Shown in pieces: positions 12,536-25,249 of a stretch of DNA of 64,000 nt (position 1 is the stretch's first letter; each line of letters opens with the position of its first letter). Position numbers and translations under genes: made by a program. Source of the DNA: Rhyzopertha dominica (Eukaryota > Arthropoda > Insecta > Coleoptera > Bostrichidae); NCBI GenBank assembly GCA_025024175.1, contig QCXZ01000137.1, positions 16,988,001 through 17,052,000 on the forward strand, given 5' to 3'. Under the pieces are notes generated by a model. The model saw nothing but the letters and a program-made list of their open reading frames with translations. It ran no database searches and was not told where the DNA came from.

Positions 12536-12971
12536 TGTTACGTGCAACGCCGTCTGTAGACCGGAGTTGCAGACATGTAGAAATGGTGTAATAGGGCACT
12601 GCAAGTAGTTATTCTAACAACAGCTAGAGGGCGAGAATGTCGATAGAATGTACTCGAAGTATAGACTGCGACAGCAAGATGTTCCTCTAGAAACATCTAT
12701 AAAGATGGCGTAAGCGGAAGCTACCCAAATAACACGCGGGCTGGCGCATGGCGGAAATAGCAATTATCAAGCGAGGAAAAGGCTTAGTGAAACAGGTGTT
12801 TTAGTGCTAAGTGTGTGCCGTGTAGTGGTTTAGTGAATTAGTGGTGTTAAAACAGTAGTGTTTCGTACTAGTTTTCGTTAGACGTAGTGTATTTGATACT
12901 AGTGTTTTAAATAAAAGGAGTTAACCGACTTAAGTCAGAAATCCGCAGTTTTCGAACCCGTAGTCGTAACA
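12536..12971 (+). mobile_element. Solo LTR of an LTR retrotransposon (family B)
   Basis: The sequence begins TGTTACG and ends CGTAACA, is 436 bp, and is flanked by ATAT on both sides (12532-12535 and 12972-12975). It has a TATA box (TATAAAG, 12698-12704) and a polyadenylation signal AATAAA at 12910-12915. Its right half matches the minus strand of 63.04-63.23 kb closely, which shows that it is a repeat. No gag or pol lies beside it, so it is most simply a solo LTR left by recombination. Because the 63-kb relative is also followed by ATATT, the ATAT may be partly element sequence, and the right border is uncertain by a few bases. Confidence 0.65.
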
Positions 12972-12975
12972 ATAT

Positions 12976-14065
12976 TTCAGCGTGGAAAAGGCACAGTAAT
13001 GACAATCTCGCGGGAGTCTTATTGCCTCCTGATTGCCAATGTACAAAAAATTCGATGTCGTTATTAAATGATAAATAAGAGACATCCCTCCATTCAGCGA
13101 AACGCATGAGGTTCTTAATGCGTTTGAATAACCAAGACAAATGTCACCCATTTGGCGTTTAATAAAGCTGCTGTTTATTCAAGATCAAACTGGAAGCAGT
13201 AATGTAAATTTTCGTTAAGCGTAAGTGGAATATTCTGAAACAATATCAGTTTATACTTAGGGCTTATAGATTTCCAAATATACTTACATGAAGAAAAGCT
13301 ACCCGTCAAACAGCCTTCTTGGTGATTTTACTACATTTATCAACTTTAATACGTTGCCAGAATAAACAAGTGCTTCAATATGAAATTTTAAAGAATTAGT
13401 TGTCACTTGACTTTGTGCAGTCCATAGGTTTGTTATGTAATTTCAACCTTGCTAAATTTGTCAAGTCAGCCGTTTTCGCTTTTATGTACTTTATCAGTTA
13501 CCATTAATCTTTAACTAAGAGCAGTCATCTTTATACTCAGGTTTATTGGAAACAGCCCCAAAAATACACTATTAAAACTTTGCGTAAATAATCACCGTGT
13601 GTTTAGAATTACACTGGACCTGCAGGATAAGGTAATGATTATTCATAAAAATGGATCATTTGTTTCCAATACTACCTAGTGAACTTTCGCTTGTGTGCTA
13701 CGGAGCGACTACGAATATAATTGTAACGTTTTTAATGCGGGTGGTAACATCTTGGTAAATATTTCTTAGTACATATATTGTATATTTTACTTTTACTTCC
13801 TAAAATACAAAATGCTTTTTCAAAATTTTAAAACATAGGCTGCTTAATGTCCCATACCACCCACAGTAAACCATAAAGTTATCAAGTAAACACAAAGATA
13901 AAGGGACCTATTCATGTACTGTATTAAGCCAAATCAACTCTGCAATTAAAATTTAAATCACTCACATATCTTACTTAAGGTGTTGTAATAGTTAGCGAGT
14001 TTATTCTAGCTAATACCAGCTTTTATAAACAGAAAAAGGAACGTAGGCTTTCGCGGTCAGAGTTT
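12976..14065. other. No gene seen
   Basis: The overlapping minus frames at 12907-13151 run into the solo LTR and have no motif. The rest is AT-rich. Confidence 0.4.
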
Positions 14066-14069
14066 GATT

Positions 14070-14244
14070 GAAATCTTAGTCTTTTGGGGTTAGACCGCGT
14101 CTGATTTAGGAATAAGGTCGACGTTTCGTCCGCACTTGGGGCATCATCAGGACAGGAATAAGGTGTATGAAATATGGTGCAAACCTGACGCAAGAAACAC
14201 GTCCGAACGAATTCCGCGGTCTAACTCCAAAAGACTAAGATTTC
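14070..14244 (-). mobile_element. Small foldback element carrying a hammerhead-like core
   Basis: Thirty-base arms at 14070-14099 and 14215-14244 are inverse copies with one mismatch (GAAATCTTAGTCTTTTGG at the left outer end). Inside, the minus strand reads CTGATGA (within about 14143-14152), then about 16 bases, then GAAACGTC (about 14120-14128). That is the order of the hammerhead core: CUGANGA, stem II, GAAA, a minimal stem III, and cleavage after GUC. Stem II is weak here, with only a few G-C pairs, and stem I is about three pairs (GTC/GAC). GAAACGTC with a minimal stem III is the form reported in Penelope-like elements, so I read this as a PLE-related terminal-repeat derivative. No clear target duplication was found. 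Confidence 0.55.
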
Positions 14245-15265
14245 AGAAAAAAAAGTTTTTTACGGAAAATTACATACACCTTACGTGAACAGAAACTAGA
14301 TTTAATTTCTTGTTTTCAAATTTAATATTAGATTTGTTAGTAAATATTCTAGATAAATAAAATTGATTAAATAAAAAATTTACGAAATCAAAGGCTGCTA
14401 AATGTCTAAGGATGTATGATGTATTATTGGTTAAACAAAATCTGTACCACGTAAACAATAAAAATGGAGAAAAGCGCACTTTCATTACGTATACTGAAAC
14501 AGGTCACATGCTAGGCAACATTCAAAACACAAAATAACGCCAGGTCAAATTTCTTAGATACTGTTTACAAAAACCCAATTAAAAGTCCCTCCTAAACACA
14601 GAATCCACCCACTTCTAGCAGTAGCGAAAGCAAAAGGTAAATGAAATACTTTTTTAGTTCCTTTCAAAAATACTAATTATATTCGAATTTTACACTTTAC
14701 CCTAGGATTTTATGAATTATGTTTGGAAACAAAAATGCAAAAAATATTCGATCTTATTGAAAGAAGATAATTAACGGTATTTGTAGTAAAACTTGCGCGT
14801 TTGGCACTTCCAGTTTTTTAAGATATAAAAAATCACCCACAATAGAAATGCAAAATACATATTAAAATTGTTTGCACTATAAAACCTAGCCAACTTTATG
14901 GCAATCCATGGAAAAGGCTTTAGGGTAATCCCATGTCAAGTGAATGAATGAAGAATCTATCAGCAAATAATATTAAGATATAAAAAAATTGTGCCGCACC
15001 TAAAGAATATGAAAATGTCAAGATGTGCATTTACGCAGTTAAAAAATTTAGCCCCAAAATGGCAGCAAAACGTCGTTCAGTTCATAAACGTATTGCACCT
15101 GTAATATGGCGTATCACTGATCCATCAGAAATCAGAAGAACTTTGCATATTGTAAGTAGTCAGTTACTGTATCCACACTTACGGTAATTTCGAATCTCCT
15201 AAGATGTAAAGTAAGCAATATAGGAAATTCATTGTTTAAACAGTAAAGTCAAACCTAACCGCAAT
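14245..15265. other. AT-rich DNA, no gene seen
   Basis: The frame at 14270-14485 has no motif. Nothing else was recognised. Confidence 0.4.
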
Positions 15266-15269
15266 TAGG

Positions 15270-15690
15270 CATGGAGGCATTAGAACGAGCCAAGTGGAAG
15301 CCGTAATTTGAAGTTTAGCCTTGCGGTTGTGCAACTTCTCGTTGTTGCGTTGACCTCCTTCCATATTTTATCAAAGCCTAAATTCCCATTCTGTCCATGC
15401 CACGGTTGCACAAAGCACGTAATTATGCCACCCGAGGAGTTTTCCTTCTCCCTGAACTTAAATTAATTCCGCGCAATTCAGCGTTCGGTATTTGATCCGC
15501 TTAATGGTCCAAAACGTGTACAGCATGAGATCCAGTCGTTTGCGGCTCATTCTTTTGTTCTTTTTATCGCCAATTTCGGTCGTAACACACGCTCAGCCCC
15601 TCCACACGTTCTGGGTCCGTTACTACCAGCCTCCAAGCGTTTGTTTCGTTTTGCGGAGGTAGCGCTTTAAATACAAATTTTGATGGAAGG
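15270..15690. promoter_or_regulatory. Enhancer-like island of ordinary composition
   Basis: Compared with its flanks this block is richer in G+C and more complex, with no open frame and no repeat partner in the window. It could be a conserved non-coding element. No specific factor is claimed. Confidence 0.25.
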
Positions 15691-15699
15691 ACCATTAAT

Positions 15700-18600
15700 A
15701 GATTGATACGTAAGAAGAAAGAAGTTTAAACTGCAACGTGCAATTAAGTGTCATTAATTGTTTGTTATGCACTTCTACAGCTAAATAAGTTTATCTGCGT
15801 TCTCGCAAACTTAATTCCGAGATTGAACAAATTTAATTTAAGGAGGAATTAATTGTTGTACAAATCGCATAGTAGAGATTCATTGTGCGTAATTTTCTTC
15901 GCTTTAAGTAGTAAACATTACAAAACTGTTAAATAATTGATCCAATGTTTTTACTTAAAATAGCGTACATCCTATGTGCTTCATTTTATCTTTTGCATTT
16001 TATATCTGGGTCGTATCATACGACAAACAAATTTCTTTCTTCAACCCTATACGGAGTGTGCTACTTTCGAAGGTCTTAAGAGTCGAAGAATTGATTTCTC
16101 ATTGAGGAAAACGCTTACTTTCTGCACTATTGCAACAATGAAATTAGAAAACCATGCAAAATGTTGTGACTATGTCCGCTCTTAAATAGTCGGAGTAAGC
16201 TAACCCCATTTTGAAGATCAGGGAGTAGCATAATGTATTTTTTCGAAATTCAAAGTCTTTAATCTGATTTCAGCATTCATACAGGTCTCAAGTTTATAAT
16301 ATTGTTTCGGTCAACTCACGATGTAATTAATGTAATTTTTGACAAAGTTCATTATTAGGTTCTTCAGCGTAAAAATGTGAAGTTGTTATTGAATTCGCAT
16401 GTTCGTTTTGATGTAACACACAGAGATTTAGGGCCAGTCTCGTTTTCCTGTTTTAGGGAAATGCTCTGGTAGATTCGCGTGAATTAAGTTACGGTCAGTC
16501 TATAGTAATATCGTTCGTAATAAGTAAGGACAAGGTGCTTAAGTGTGATACGTGTGTAATTTAAAATTGTCAGTCACCGGTATTTTATATTTAATATTTG
16601 TCGTTCATTCTTGCGAAGAATAGTTTAATGTGCCTCATGTAAAAGGCTTGTTGAGTATTTTCTAATAAATGTAAGTCAGATATTTGTATTAATTTTTTCA
16701 TTATTCTAATAGTTTAGATTACTAAGAACTAAATACTTTCCATGCGATTACTAGAACTCGCAATCTTGGTGAATTAGTAGGCATCCTATAGTAAATAATG
16801 TCGGCGAACCGTAGTGATACTTATATAAGGGAAGTTTAGAAGCCGCAATTAGAACTTACAGTTCGAAATTGATAGATCCGTTCGACGTTGACTTGGATCC
16901 GTAAGCAGGCATGATAAATATATGCCATAAAATGGATAATTGACTTTAGGTTCATATATTCAGCATCAGTGCCCTAATATTACGGGTGCTGTAAGGTGTC
17001 AAACTAAACACCCTCATTCCATCCAACAAAAATCTAAAAATTACTAATAATTAAAGAAGTGTGTTTTAGTCGAATTTTCTTTCTCATATTTTGAAAAATA
17101 CTATATTGAACAAGATTCTCTATTTTGCAATCTCTTCTTATTGAAATGCTGTGCGATGTAGTACTTAATTAATATTACTCCATTATAAAGAGATGATTTT
17201 CGCAATGTTTAGATATACACATTCGACAAACAGCATTATTATCCACCACCCCATGGGTACAAACAGCAATTTTTTTCGAAAAAAATTAAGTACATTGTAC
17301 AGCAAAAAACTCAGCCGATTTTCGCTACATTGCAACTCATTGATACTGCTCCGTATTAAAACAGACAAAATCGCACTCAAATATTTTTAGATAACCAACA
17401 ACTAGTGATAAAATGTTTTTGTTTTGCTGTCTTCCTAACGCATGTGATAAGCATTTGCGGCCAGTCGATAGCAATATCGCTTCAGATGTCTCCTGAAAAT
17501 TCCCAGACCAGAACTATTTAAGCTTAAATAAATATATAGATATTTCTATCCGAACATACAAGTTATACTAGAGTCTACGGCTTGCCTAATGCGATATCAA
17601 GTCGGGAAAGCTACCGGGAATTAATAAATTTCTTGCTATGCTCCCCAAACATTGGAGTAAGATAATCTTCTCCGGAACTTCGTGGAGTTTGACACATTTA
17701 GGGGTTAGCTGTACTTATCTGTGTCGTAAAATTTTGATCACGTTGACTAGATTTCAGGTGGCCTTGATTGCTTCTCTGAACCCAAGGATTATGGGGTGTG
17801 TGCCAAGAGGGGTTGACGGTGTGATTACTGCATGGTAACGACGTGGATTAATACAGATTGGTGTATGTGAACTCTGTTTTCTATGTAGCGAGAGAGTCAA
17901 GACAACAACAGTGATGTGAAGAATAATAATGTACATGTTCATTATCCATATAATTACTTTACCTTGAATAAGAATCGGATATTTGTACATACTAGGTGAA
18001 TAGAAGCGATATCATGTTATAATAGCAATACTGTTACAACGCTGTTAGCCGTCTCTTCTAATGTAGTTCTCCACCTAATTTTGTCGCGGTATCATCTTTT
18101 GAATCTCATTGCCCCCTCGATCTCGCCGATTCATCTTTGTTCTTAGGGCTGCCTCTCGAAAGCATCTTCTGTCTTTCGTCATTTGCTTCATATTTTTGTG
18201 GATACTGCCAACATCAACCAATGTAGACATACAGTAAAGGCTGCGCTTGCAAGGCAATGTCTGTACTTTACCTGGTAATACATAGATGGCGTGGGAATGG
18301 CAAATGACCCATAACGACCTTTTATCGATCAACTGAAGGTCTTCGAATTAACGTGAAGATGATTGAAGTTTTAAAAGGATCCCGATGTAGGAAGCTGCTC
18401 CTATAAAAACGCGTGAAGATGATCTAATAGCGACTGAGTGATCGCAGTGGAACATGGTGTTTCGCATTTTTAAACCCTGGTCATAATGCAAGAGTTCTCT
18501 ACTACATTCATAGCATGGTACTTTTCTCTACATTGACAATTGTTTCTTGTCTCAAATTTTCTTGTGTTGGCGGTGTATTATTGCTGGTAACTTTTACAGA

Positions 18601-18764
18601 AATAGTCGGTTAGTCTCGCATATACTCATACCAATCCTTATTCTGTAATTAAGCTTGAATAATTATTTTCTAAAGTCTGTTACGCGTTTTGTTTTTGGTT
18701 AGTCCTAGGTATTTTTATTATTAAACTTCCTAACCGTCCCTCAACTTTTGGCTTAGAGTTCAAC
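15700..18764. other. No gene supported
   Basis: Mostly AT-rich. The blocks 17640-17840 and 18060-18340 have better composition and open frames of 66 and 85 codons on opposite strands, but neither resembles a family I recognise. Confidence 0.35.
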
Positions 18765-18776
18765 AATTATCAAATT

Positions 18777-19070
18777 AAAATACATGTCTATGCTGTGCTG
18801 TCTGCACCTCAACCAACTGCAGATAGATCTATTTCGCTGTCATTATAGCTCATCTGTGCAGTTTAGGTCTAGTGCATTTTAATTTATGTAATGTATGTAT
18901 GTAATGACCTGACCTGACCTGACCTGCTGTCAAATTGAAGTATGCAGTTGCATGCCAATTTGTCAGGCTACAGGTCAGTTCCTTTAGGCAATAGTACCCG
19001 TTAAGGCAGCTAGGTGGCTTTGTCATCATGTCAGTGTAATGCTGATATAAGCATTGCCATCTAAATTCTT
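18777..19070 (-). mobile_element. Short hammerhead-bearing retroelement, copy B
   Basis: A 294-bp repeat on the minus strand is flanked by perfect 12-bp direct repeats AATTATCAAATT (18765-18776 and 19071-19082), which fixes both borders. Its 5' third (GAATTTAGATGGCAATGC... to CCACCTAGCTGCC) and its hammerhead segment match the 53.1-kb copy. The middle differs: it contains four GACCT units (18906-18925) and lacks the left half of the 21-bp inverted repeat. The hammerhead core reads CAGATGA (U4 changed to A), while stem III (ATAG/CTAT), GAAA and the seven-pair AACTGCA/TGCAGTT stem I are kept. The ribozyme should be inactive. Confidence 0.8.
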
Positions 19071-19319
19071 AATTATCAAATTGTTATTGCCATAGAACGG
19101 CATATGACTCCTGTTCTTAATTAATCTTATTTAATCCTGTCTTTAATGAAACAGAACATGACATTTTGTTTATTGCACTGCATAAAACCAATGTCATCGA
19201 TGAACTAAAAGACTAAGAAATTGTTACTTCCAGCTTGAGGAGGCACTTCCTCAATTCAGAATATTCCAGCATTGGTGATAAATGAAACTCCAGCGCTTTA
19301 AACAAAAACGCCTATTGTT

Positions 19320-19985
19320 TTAGCGCCTCTAGATTGGCAACCAAGCGCAGGTTAGTGTCGCTTATTTGTGCAGATACGAAGAGTTGAAAACGCGAATGCG
19401 CACATCAAAGCACATGCGGCGGATTTAAATCTTACGGGGATGTGATTTCGGCCGGATTTGTTTCATACACTGCGTGACCACACCTTAGCTACATAGAAAG
19501 AAAAAAGAGTTTTGTATATATCAACCTAAAATGATTTTTATGTAATCGCAAGCCAACACCTAATTGTAAGATTGAAATTTATTATAACTGTGACTAGACC
19601 TTCTTGCTTAGTACAATACCATCTAATTTTAGTAAGACCACCTCACAGAAGAGAAGGCAGCTTATGCGTACTTGCCTTTGCTGCTGCTGCCTCAACCCCT
19701 CCGTTTCGAAGCAGTATACCGGAACACAATTATTCCTGCAGCAGCTTCGAACATAATCAGTGTGTACTCTGCCGGAATTGTGCGAATGCGAATATAGATT
19801 TACTGTTTGCCTTATAGCGCAATACAGACGGCCGTCGAAAATCCGTCTGTTAATAGATTTACACGAGGCCAAGTCAATAAAGATTATGCTACGGTCGGCA
19901 GCCATATTAAATAGGCAGGATGTGGAATATCCGACGAACAATTATACCGCTCCTGTAATTCAACAGGGGATTAACATATTTTAAT
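19320..19985. promoter_or_regulatory. Enhancer-like islands of ordinary composition
   Basis: Two blocks (about 19320-19480 and 19570-19985) stand out as CpG-containing and free of homopolymers in AT-rich DNA. Overlapping frames on both strands (81, 115 and 74 codons) are expected when composition is balanced; none has a recognisable domain. A conserved regulatory element is the likelier reading, but an unrecognised exon is not excluded. Confidence 0.27.
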
Positions 19986-19989
19986 TGAC

Positions 19990-22900
19990 GCCTTTACATA
20001 ACAAACGGCTTACTGTGTTTACATATCGCAAAAGTTAGTTATTCAAATTGCTGGATTAGTTAAATTTAACATAAATAGTGAGAGCGTGCGTTTTGGTAAG
20101 TACCGTGTAAAATATTAATGCTCAATCCGAAACTCCATTACAAGGGGTGTATTGTTAATTATGGTGGATGTATGGTTGGTGTACTCAGGTTATAAACTAT
20201 GCACGCAATGCATATACAGCCGCTTTGCTGAAGCTGAAGTAAACATTAGCATTTTAATGAGGGATGTTTACCATTATTTACTGATTCACTTCATAGACGG
20301 CTTGATTTATTCGCCCGTTGTAGGATCCTATTCTACGTCAAATTTTCGCACACTAAAGACAAATTTTATAGAGGAAATGAAGCTATTTTTGGATGTAAGT
20401 ACTTATAAAGTTCACAGTATGCATGCAGAACACGTTAAGGATATAAAAATGTTTTTTTAGCGTTAAAAGATGTTTTAGAACATAGTCAACGATACATATA
20501 AGCAGTAAAATGGTTTTCTTACTACCAAGTTTCTATAACTGATTCATACAACGAGGGCGGCGCCGATTTTTAATTCTTTGCTCCACCTTTTTGTAACTGC
20601 TGGTATAAGCTACAATTAGGCTTTTTAGGATTACGTCATCTAACATGGCTTCCGAGGGGCACCCAACACGCGCGTGGGACATGCATACGAAACCGTGGAA
20701 ACTGACGCCCGACGCGTGACTGATAGAGTTGGGTCGTTCATGACCAAGTCGTTCAAATTTAACGACTCATGCCTTGATTCATTTTATTCGGCTCACGGTT
20801 AATGAATTAGCGTCGTTCATGTTTTTTTTTATATTCAAAGGAGCACAGCATATTTATATGCTATTAAGGGAACAACCGACCTGCACCTTTTCGAATAGTG
20901 TAGGACAGCAAGGCCTACTCATCCGTGTTCTACGAGAACAAATCTGTTTTGAATAACTGCGATTTATAACGAATATAAAAGCTGTAGTAGCAGGACCCTG
21001 TACTGAATCATGGTCAGGAACTTTGAGCGATATTCTTATTAATCTTACATATTCTCTATTGACGTGGTAAAAACACTCAGTGCTAATTTTTGTTTCTTGG
21101 AGCAGTTAGCAATTCATCGAATGGTTCGCTTCGCCGGCGTAGTTTTATTAAACGCATATTTTTCAATTGCGATATTTAATTCTGGCACAAAGTATTTGAC
21201 AAAATATTCTTCGATTATTTTTTCCTGACTCAGGGTAAATGTGTTATAAATTTCAGTTGCGTCGAGTCCAATAACGATAATGAAGATTGCAGTTTGCACT
21301 TCTGGTCACTTGTTGGCTACGCTGATGGCGGTTGCGTACCATTTAAATTGCTGAACCCATCGTTCCTATTATTTCTTCATGTTTATCTCATTGTTTATGG
21401 AGCTAGGTGTTAAAAGATTTTAAACTAACGCAATTTTTTTTGCCTGGCTTGTTAGGTTGATTTCGGCCTCATGTAAGGTAACCTTGAATATTGTGTTAAC
21501 CTAAACACATTCGACAGCCGCTTCGAAAGTCACGTGTTCTAAAAAGCCTAATAAGCAGAAATACCGCACTGAAGGTTGCGGATCAAGTTATAGCAACAAA
21601 ATTGAAGGTTTTATAAAGATATTTCAACAATTTACGGTTTTATTTTCCTTTCAAATGTAAGTACTAATAATTTGATTGTATCAAAATACAAAAATTACAT
21701 TAATATACACAACTAAGTCTGTTAAAAACCCCTTTTGTTGCGGTCACATACTTTCAGACATAGCTTTATAAATTCCATTAATTTTCGCAAATTTGAAAGC
21801 CTACGCAATCAATCTCATGCCATCCCACAGCTTCAACCATAAAGTTAATTATCCCACAAAACACAACCTTGCATTTTCTCATATTAAAGTATATCAAATA
21901 ATTCAACAGTCAATAACAGATAACCAGCATCAGTCCTAACAATAGTTGTGTTCACTTTCCTGAGAGGCGGCAAATTGATTTAATCGATGATTTCAATAAG
22001 CGTCTGGATGCATAAATCATTTTATAGAAACCCTTTATAACGGTGTAGAAATTTCAAACGACAGACGTACAATACAGTACAGATATACGCATATAATAAT
22101 ATTTAGTTATAAAATGCACATTTCTAAATTATTTTCCAGTTCAGTTCAACAATATATATACCAAGTGAAAACACTTCGATAAAAGGGTGACTTTACAGAG
22201 ATGCAGACTTTTTCAACAGCCATCTGAGCGTCTGGTTTTAACTTGCAGCTGCATTTTGGCTAGAATCCTACAACACCCTAAGATGATAAATGTACCCCGT
22301 ATGAAAAGATTCAGATTAAAGACTGGAATCGGTGGCGAAGTAACAAATACCTCACTGTCTATAATGCCGTTGAGAAAATAATCTCTCAAAGTCATTTCAC
22401 TTCATTTTATACGTTTAGATGCACTTCAATGTAAGATGAATGGTTAGACACTGCTGACTTAATGCATATGTCTTATTTTATACAGCGGATGACTACAAAG
22501 TTGTAGATTTACGCGGAAGTTGCGAAACTGCTCACATTAATGAAAAAATACTACGGAATGTAAGTTGCATTTTGGAATGATCCGTGTTTTAATTTAGTAT
22601 TCTATATCACAGTGTCAGTAAATGCCCCCTTTTCTCACAAAAAAACGTTATTTTTCTGTGAATAGCCTATTCAAAAAGTCACAAGCAGGCTAGTGATAAG
22701 CATCAATCATCAAGTAAAAGTAAACCGCATGCGATTTGTAAGAATGATTTTCTTGCTGAGGTGTCCAATGAACTTGCAGTTGCTCATTATATGCAATCAG
22801 AATAAAAGGCAAAATGTAGGCTTTTTATAGAGTAAGGAGGTTGCGAATTTTTTTTTTTATCAGAACTTCTGTGCTCTACGTTTTTTGGATACCCTAGGTT

Positions 22901-23075
22901 TAAGTGATTATTTTTTATTCCTAGTGTAGAAACTTTAAACTTGCATAATATGCACTCTAAATACATTACCCAACAATAAACCATTGTTCAATGCTGTCGA
23001 AATTGTAAACGTCTTGGCGGGGGAGTTTGAATTAGCTTTCAGCGCCATCATAGTAGTACATGCCTTATACTACAA
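19990..23075. other. No gene supported
   Basis: Mostly AT-rich. A short block at about 21955-22010 contains TGATTTAATCGATGATTT, a near-palindromic run of TGATTT/TAAT words resembling paired homeodomain sites. The frames at 20152-20460 and elsewhere have no motif. Confidence 0.35.
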
Positions 23076-23079
23076 ACTA

Positions 23080-23260
23080 CAATTTCACCAATGATGAGAT
23101 TGTGGACAATATTGAAACCTCAGACGTTTCCAAAAAGTCTAGTCCAGATAGTGTCCTTCCACTACTTCTGAAGGATGCGCAGCAGCCCTGATTACGCTTT
23201 GTCTAGGCTTTTTCGGACGTCATTTGATAAATGCATTTTACCCTTTCGATAAAACAACCT
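23080..23260 (+). pseudogene. Fragment of a Jockey-like non-LTR reverse transcriptase (N-terminal part)
   Basis: One plus frame reads EIVDNIETSDVSKKSSPDSV followed by LPLLLKD. This fits the start of the RT domain of Jockey-superfamily elements, where 'I..L...KSPGPDGIPP..LK' precedes RT motif 1. Stops follow within a few dozen codons and no other domain adjoins it. The fragment is too short for a clade call. Confidence 0.45.
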
Positions 23261-23759
23261 AAATTTAATATGATTTTTAAACCTAGATCTAGAACAGAGG
23301 TGTCCAATAGACTTGTAGCGAGACGAGATTTTGACATTCTCGATCCGGATCTCGAAGAAAAGTAAAATTTGATGTTCACACAGTGTAAATCGCTTAATTA
23401 GAGTACCGGTTGTCTGAATCTATTTGGTTATGTAGGTATATCACACTAAAATTGCTAATCTTTACTGAAACGAATTTATTTATATCTGCATCTGTTGCAT
23501 CCAGTAATTCAGTTGATTTTGTTCTCACACGTTAATATATAAGACTCTACCTAATTAACAACCGGTTTTAAGCAAAAATGTTTTTGCCCAGTAATGCACT
23601 TTATTACTCTCGTTATTAAACACTGCTTCTACCGTGCACTTCTACAAATTTCTTATTATTATTGTTATTATACGAAAGCTGAGAGCCTAGTAAAGAAAAC
23701 TCATTTTTAATTCAATCAATTCATCAAAACATTTTTCCAATCTCTTCTCGAGTTAGGTT

Positions 23760-24790
23760 ATTTACCTCAGTTTTAAACGCGTAGAAAGCTCCTTCTGCTG
23801 TTATAAAACGGAAACCACGCAATTTATCCTTCACCTTAGGGTACAGAAAAAAAATCATTAGGTGCCAAATCAGGACTATACGGCGATTGCCCCAATAATT
23901 CAATATTTTGGGCAGCTAAATATTCGTTTGTTCTAGCCGCTGTATGAGCTCGACAATTTTCACGATAAACGATGACTCTTCATTTTGGTCGCTTTTCTCT
24001 AACAGCCTGAAATACTTAGGGCAAGCAAACTGTAGTATACTATGATCTTTTAAAGCTACAGTTAACACATCCCCAGTAATTCCAAAAAATGTAGCAACCA
24101 CCACCTTGTTTCGACTTTTTTCACGAACCACTTTTGTAGGAACCTTCTCATTCTCGAACACCCAAACTACCGATTGTTGTTTCTCTTCGGGATCATGGCA
24201 ATCCACCTTTCGTCACCTGTAATGATGTTGTACACTAAATGGGATGCACCATTGTTGAAGCTATCCAGGGTAGATCTGCACCAATCACGGGCCTCTTTTT
24301 GAGCTGCAGTCAAATTTTGTGGTACCCAACGAGCACAAAGTTTGCTTACTTTTAAATGTTCGTGCAGAATTGTGTTGATTGCTTTCTCACCAATCCCAAG
24401 AGCTACCTGAATTGTTCGCACCGTAACATGCCGATCTTCTTCAACCATGCGTAGAACCAGAGCGACGTTTTATTTAGTAAAAACAGTTTTTGGCGTAGGG
24501 GTCCGCAATTCGTCTTTTAGATGAAGCCGAACTTGCTGAAATTCGTTGTTCCAACGTCTTATTGTAGCTAACGACTTTATGTCTAGCAGGTGNTTCATTT
24601 CGTTAAAGCATTCTTGTNAGCTTAATCCATGATTGAAATTATAAAAAATTACTGAACGATAGTGCTCTTTATTAAATTCCACAATTTTTGCTGCAGTAAA
24701 TTGATTAAGCGTCGGTATTATTAAAACGATGTAAGATATGTTTAAATTCTTACTGTCACTGAGCTTAAGAAACAAAAGGTTAAAATATCA
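23760..24790 (-). pseudogene. Inactivated mariner transposase
   Basis: Three minus-strand frames (24775-24470, 24448-24167, 24206-23916) and a tail to about 23760 together cover a mariner transposase. In order there is a helix-turn-helix with ATIRRWNNEFQ; the linker motif ARWVPQNLTAAQKEAR, typical of mariner (WVPH.L); the first catalytic Asp in IITGDERW; then KVVVATFFGITG; and finally SPDLAPND with the third Asp, in a shifted frame. The second Asp position, normally in a (H)DNA motif, reads as Glu in RENCRAH. Frame breaks, that substitution and two ambiguous bases (24593, 24618) indicate an inactive copy. I could not find the terminal inverted repeats, so the borders are approximate. Confidence 0.85.
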
Positions 24791-24794
24791 CATT

Positions 24795-25245
24795 AAAATA
24801 TATGTCAAAATATCACAGCCTGCTAGTGAGGCTCAACAGAAAGAGATCAGCCATCGTATTTATACACGTATCCGCCTGCTGTGCCCATTTACACTGAAGT
24901 AAATTGATAATGATGATCTTGATTTTATATCTATGTAAATTTCGTGTTTCGAAAGAAACCGGACAGCAAATGTTAAAAGTATTCAATTTATATATATTTA
25001 TATATAAATTTAATCAGTTTAAGCAGATATATGCAGCATGTAATAATATTATTCTGAAGCTATCTGAAGACAGAAAATAACCATATCTTTAACAGGTAAT
25101 TGACGTAAAAGGCGAACGCGATTTTTAATATAACCAGAAATAACAAACGAAAGTTGAAACTTATGAATACACAGAGCCAAGAAAATCCTTGGCGACAAAG
25201 AAATCGGAAAAAAGAATACAACTGCGCCACAGTCCTAATGAATTA
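24795..25245. other. AT-rich flank of the mariner, no gene
   Basis: A self-complementary run of TATATATTTATATATAAATT lies near 24991-25012. Nothing else was seen. Confidence 0.4.
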
Positions 25246-25249
25246 ATTT

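Noticed and set aside
18075..18332. 85-codon minus frame with an Arg-rich C-terminus
   Set aside because: Weak resemblance to the tail of endonuclease-RT proteins only; insufficient motifs.
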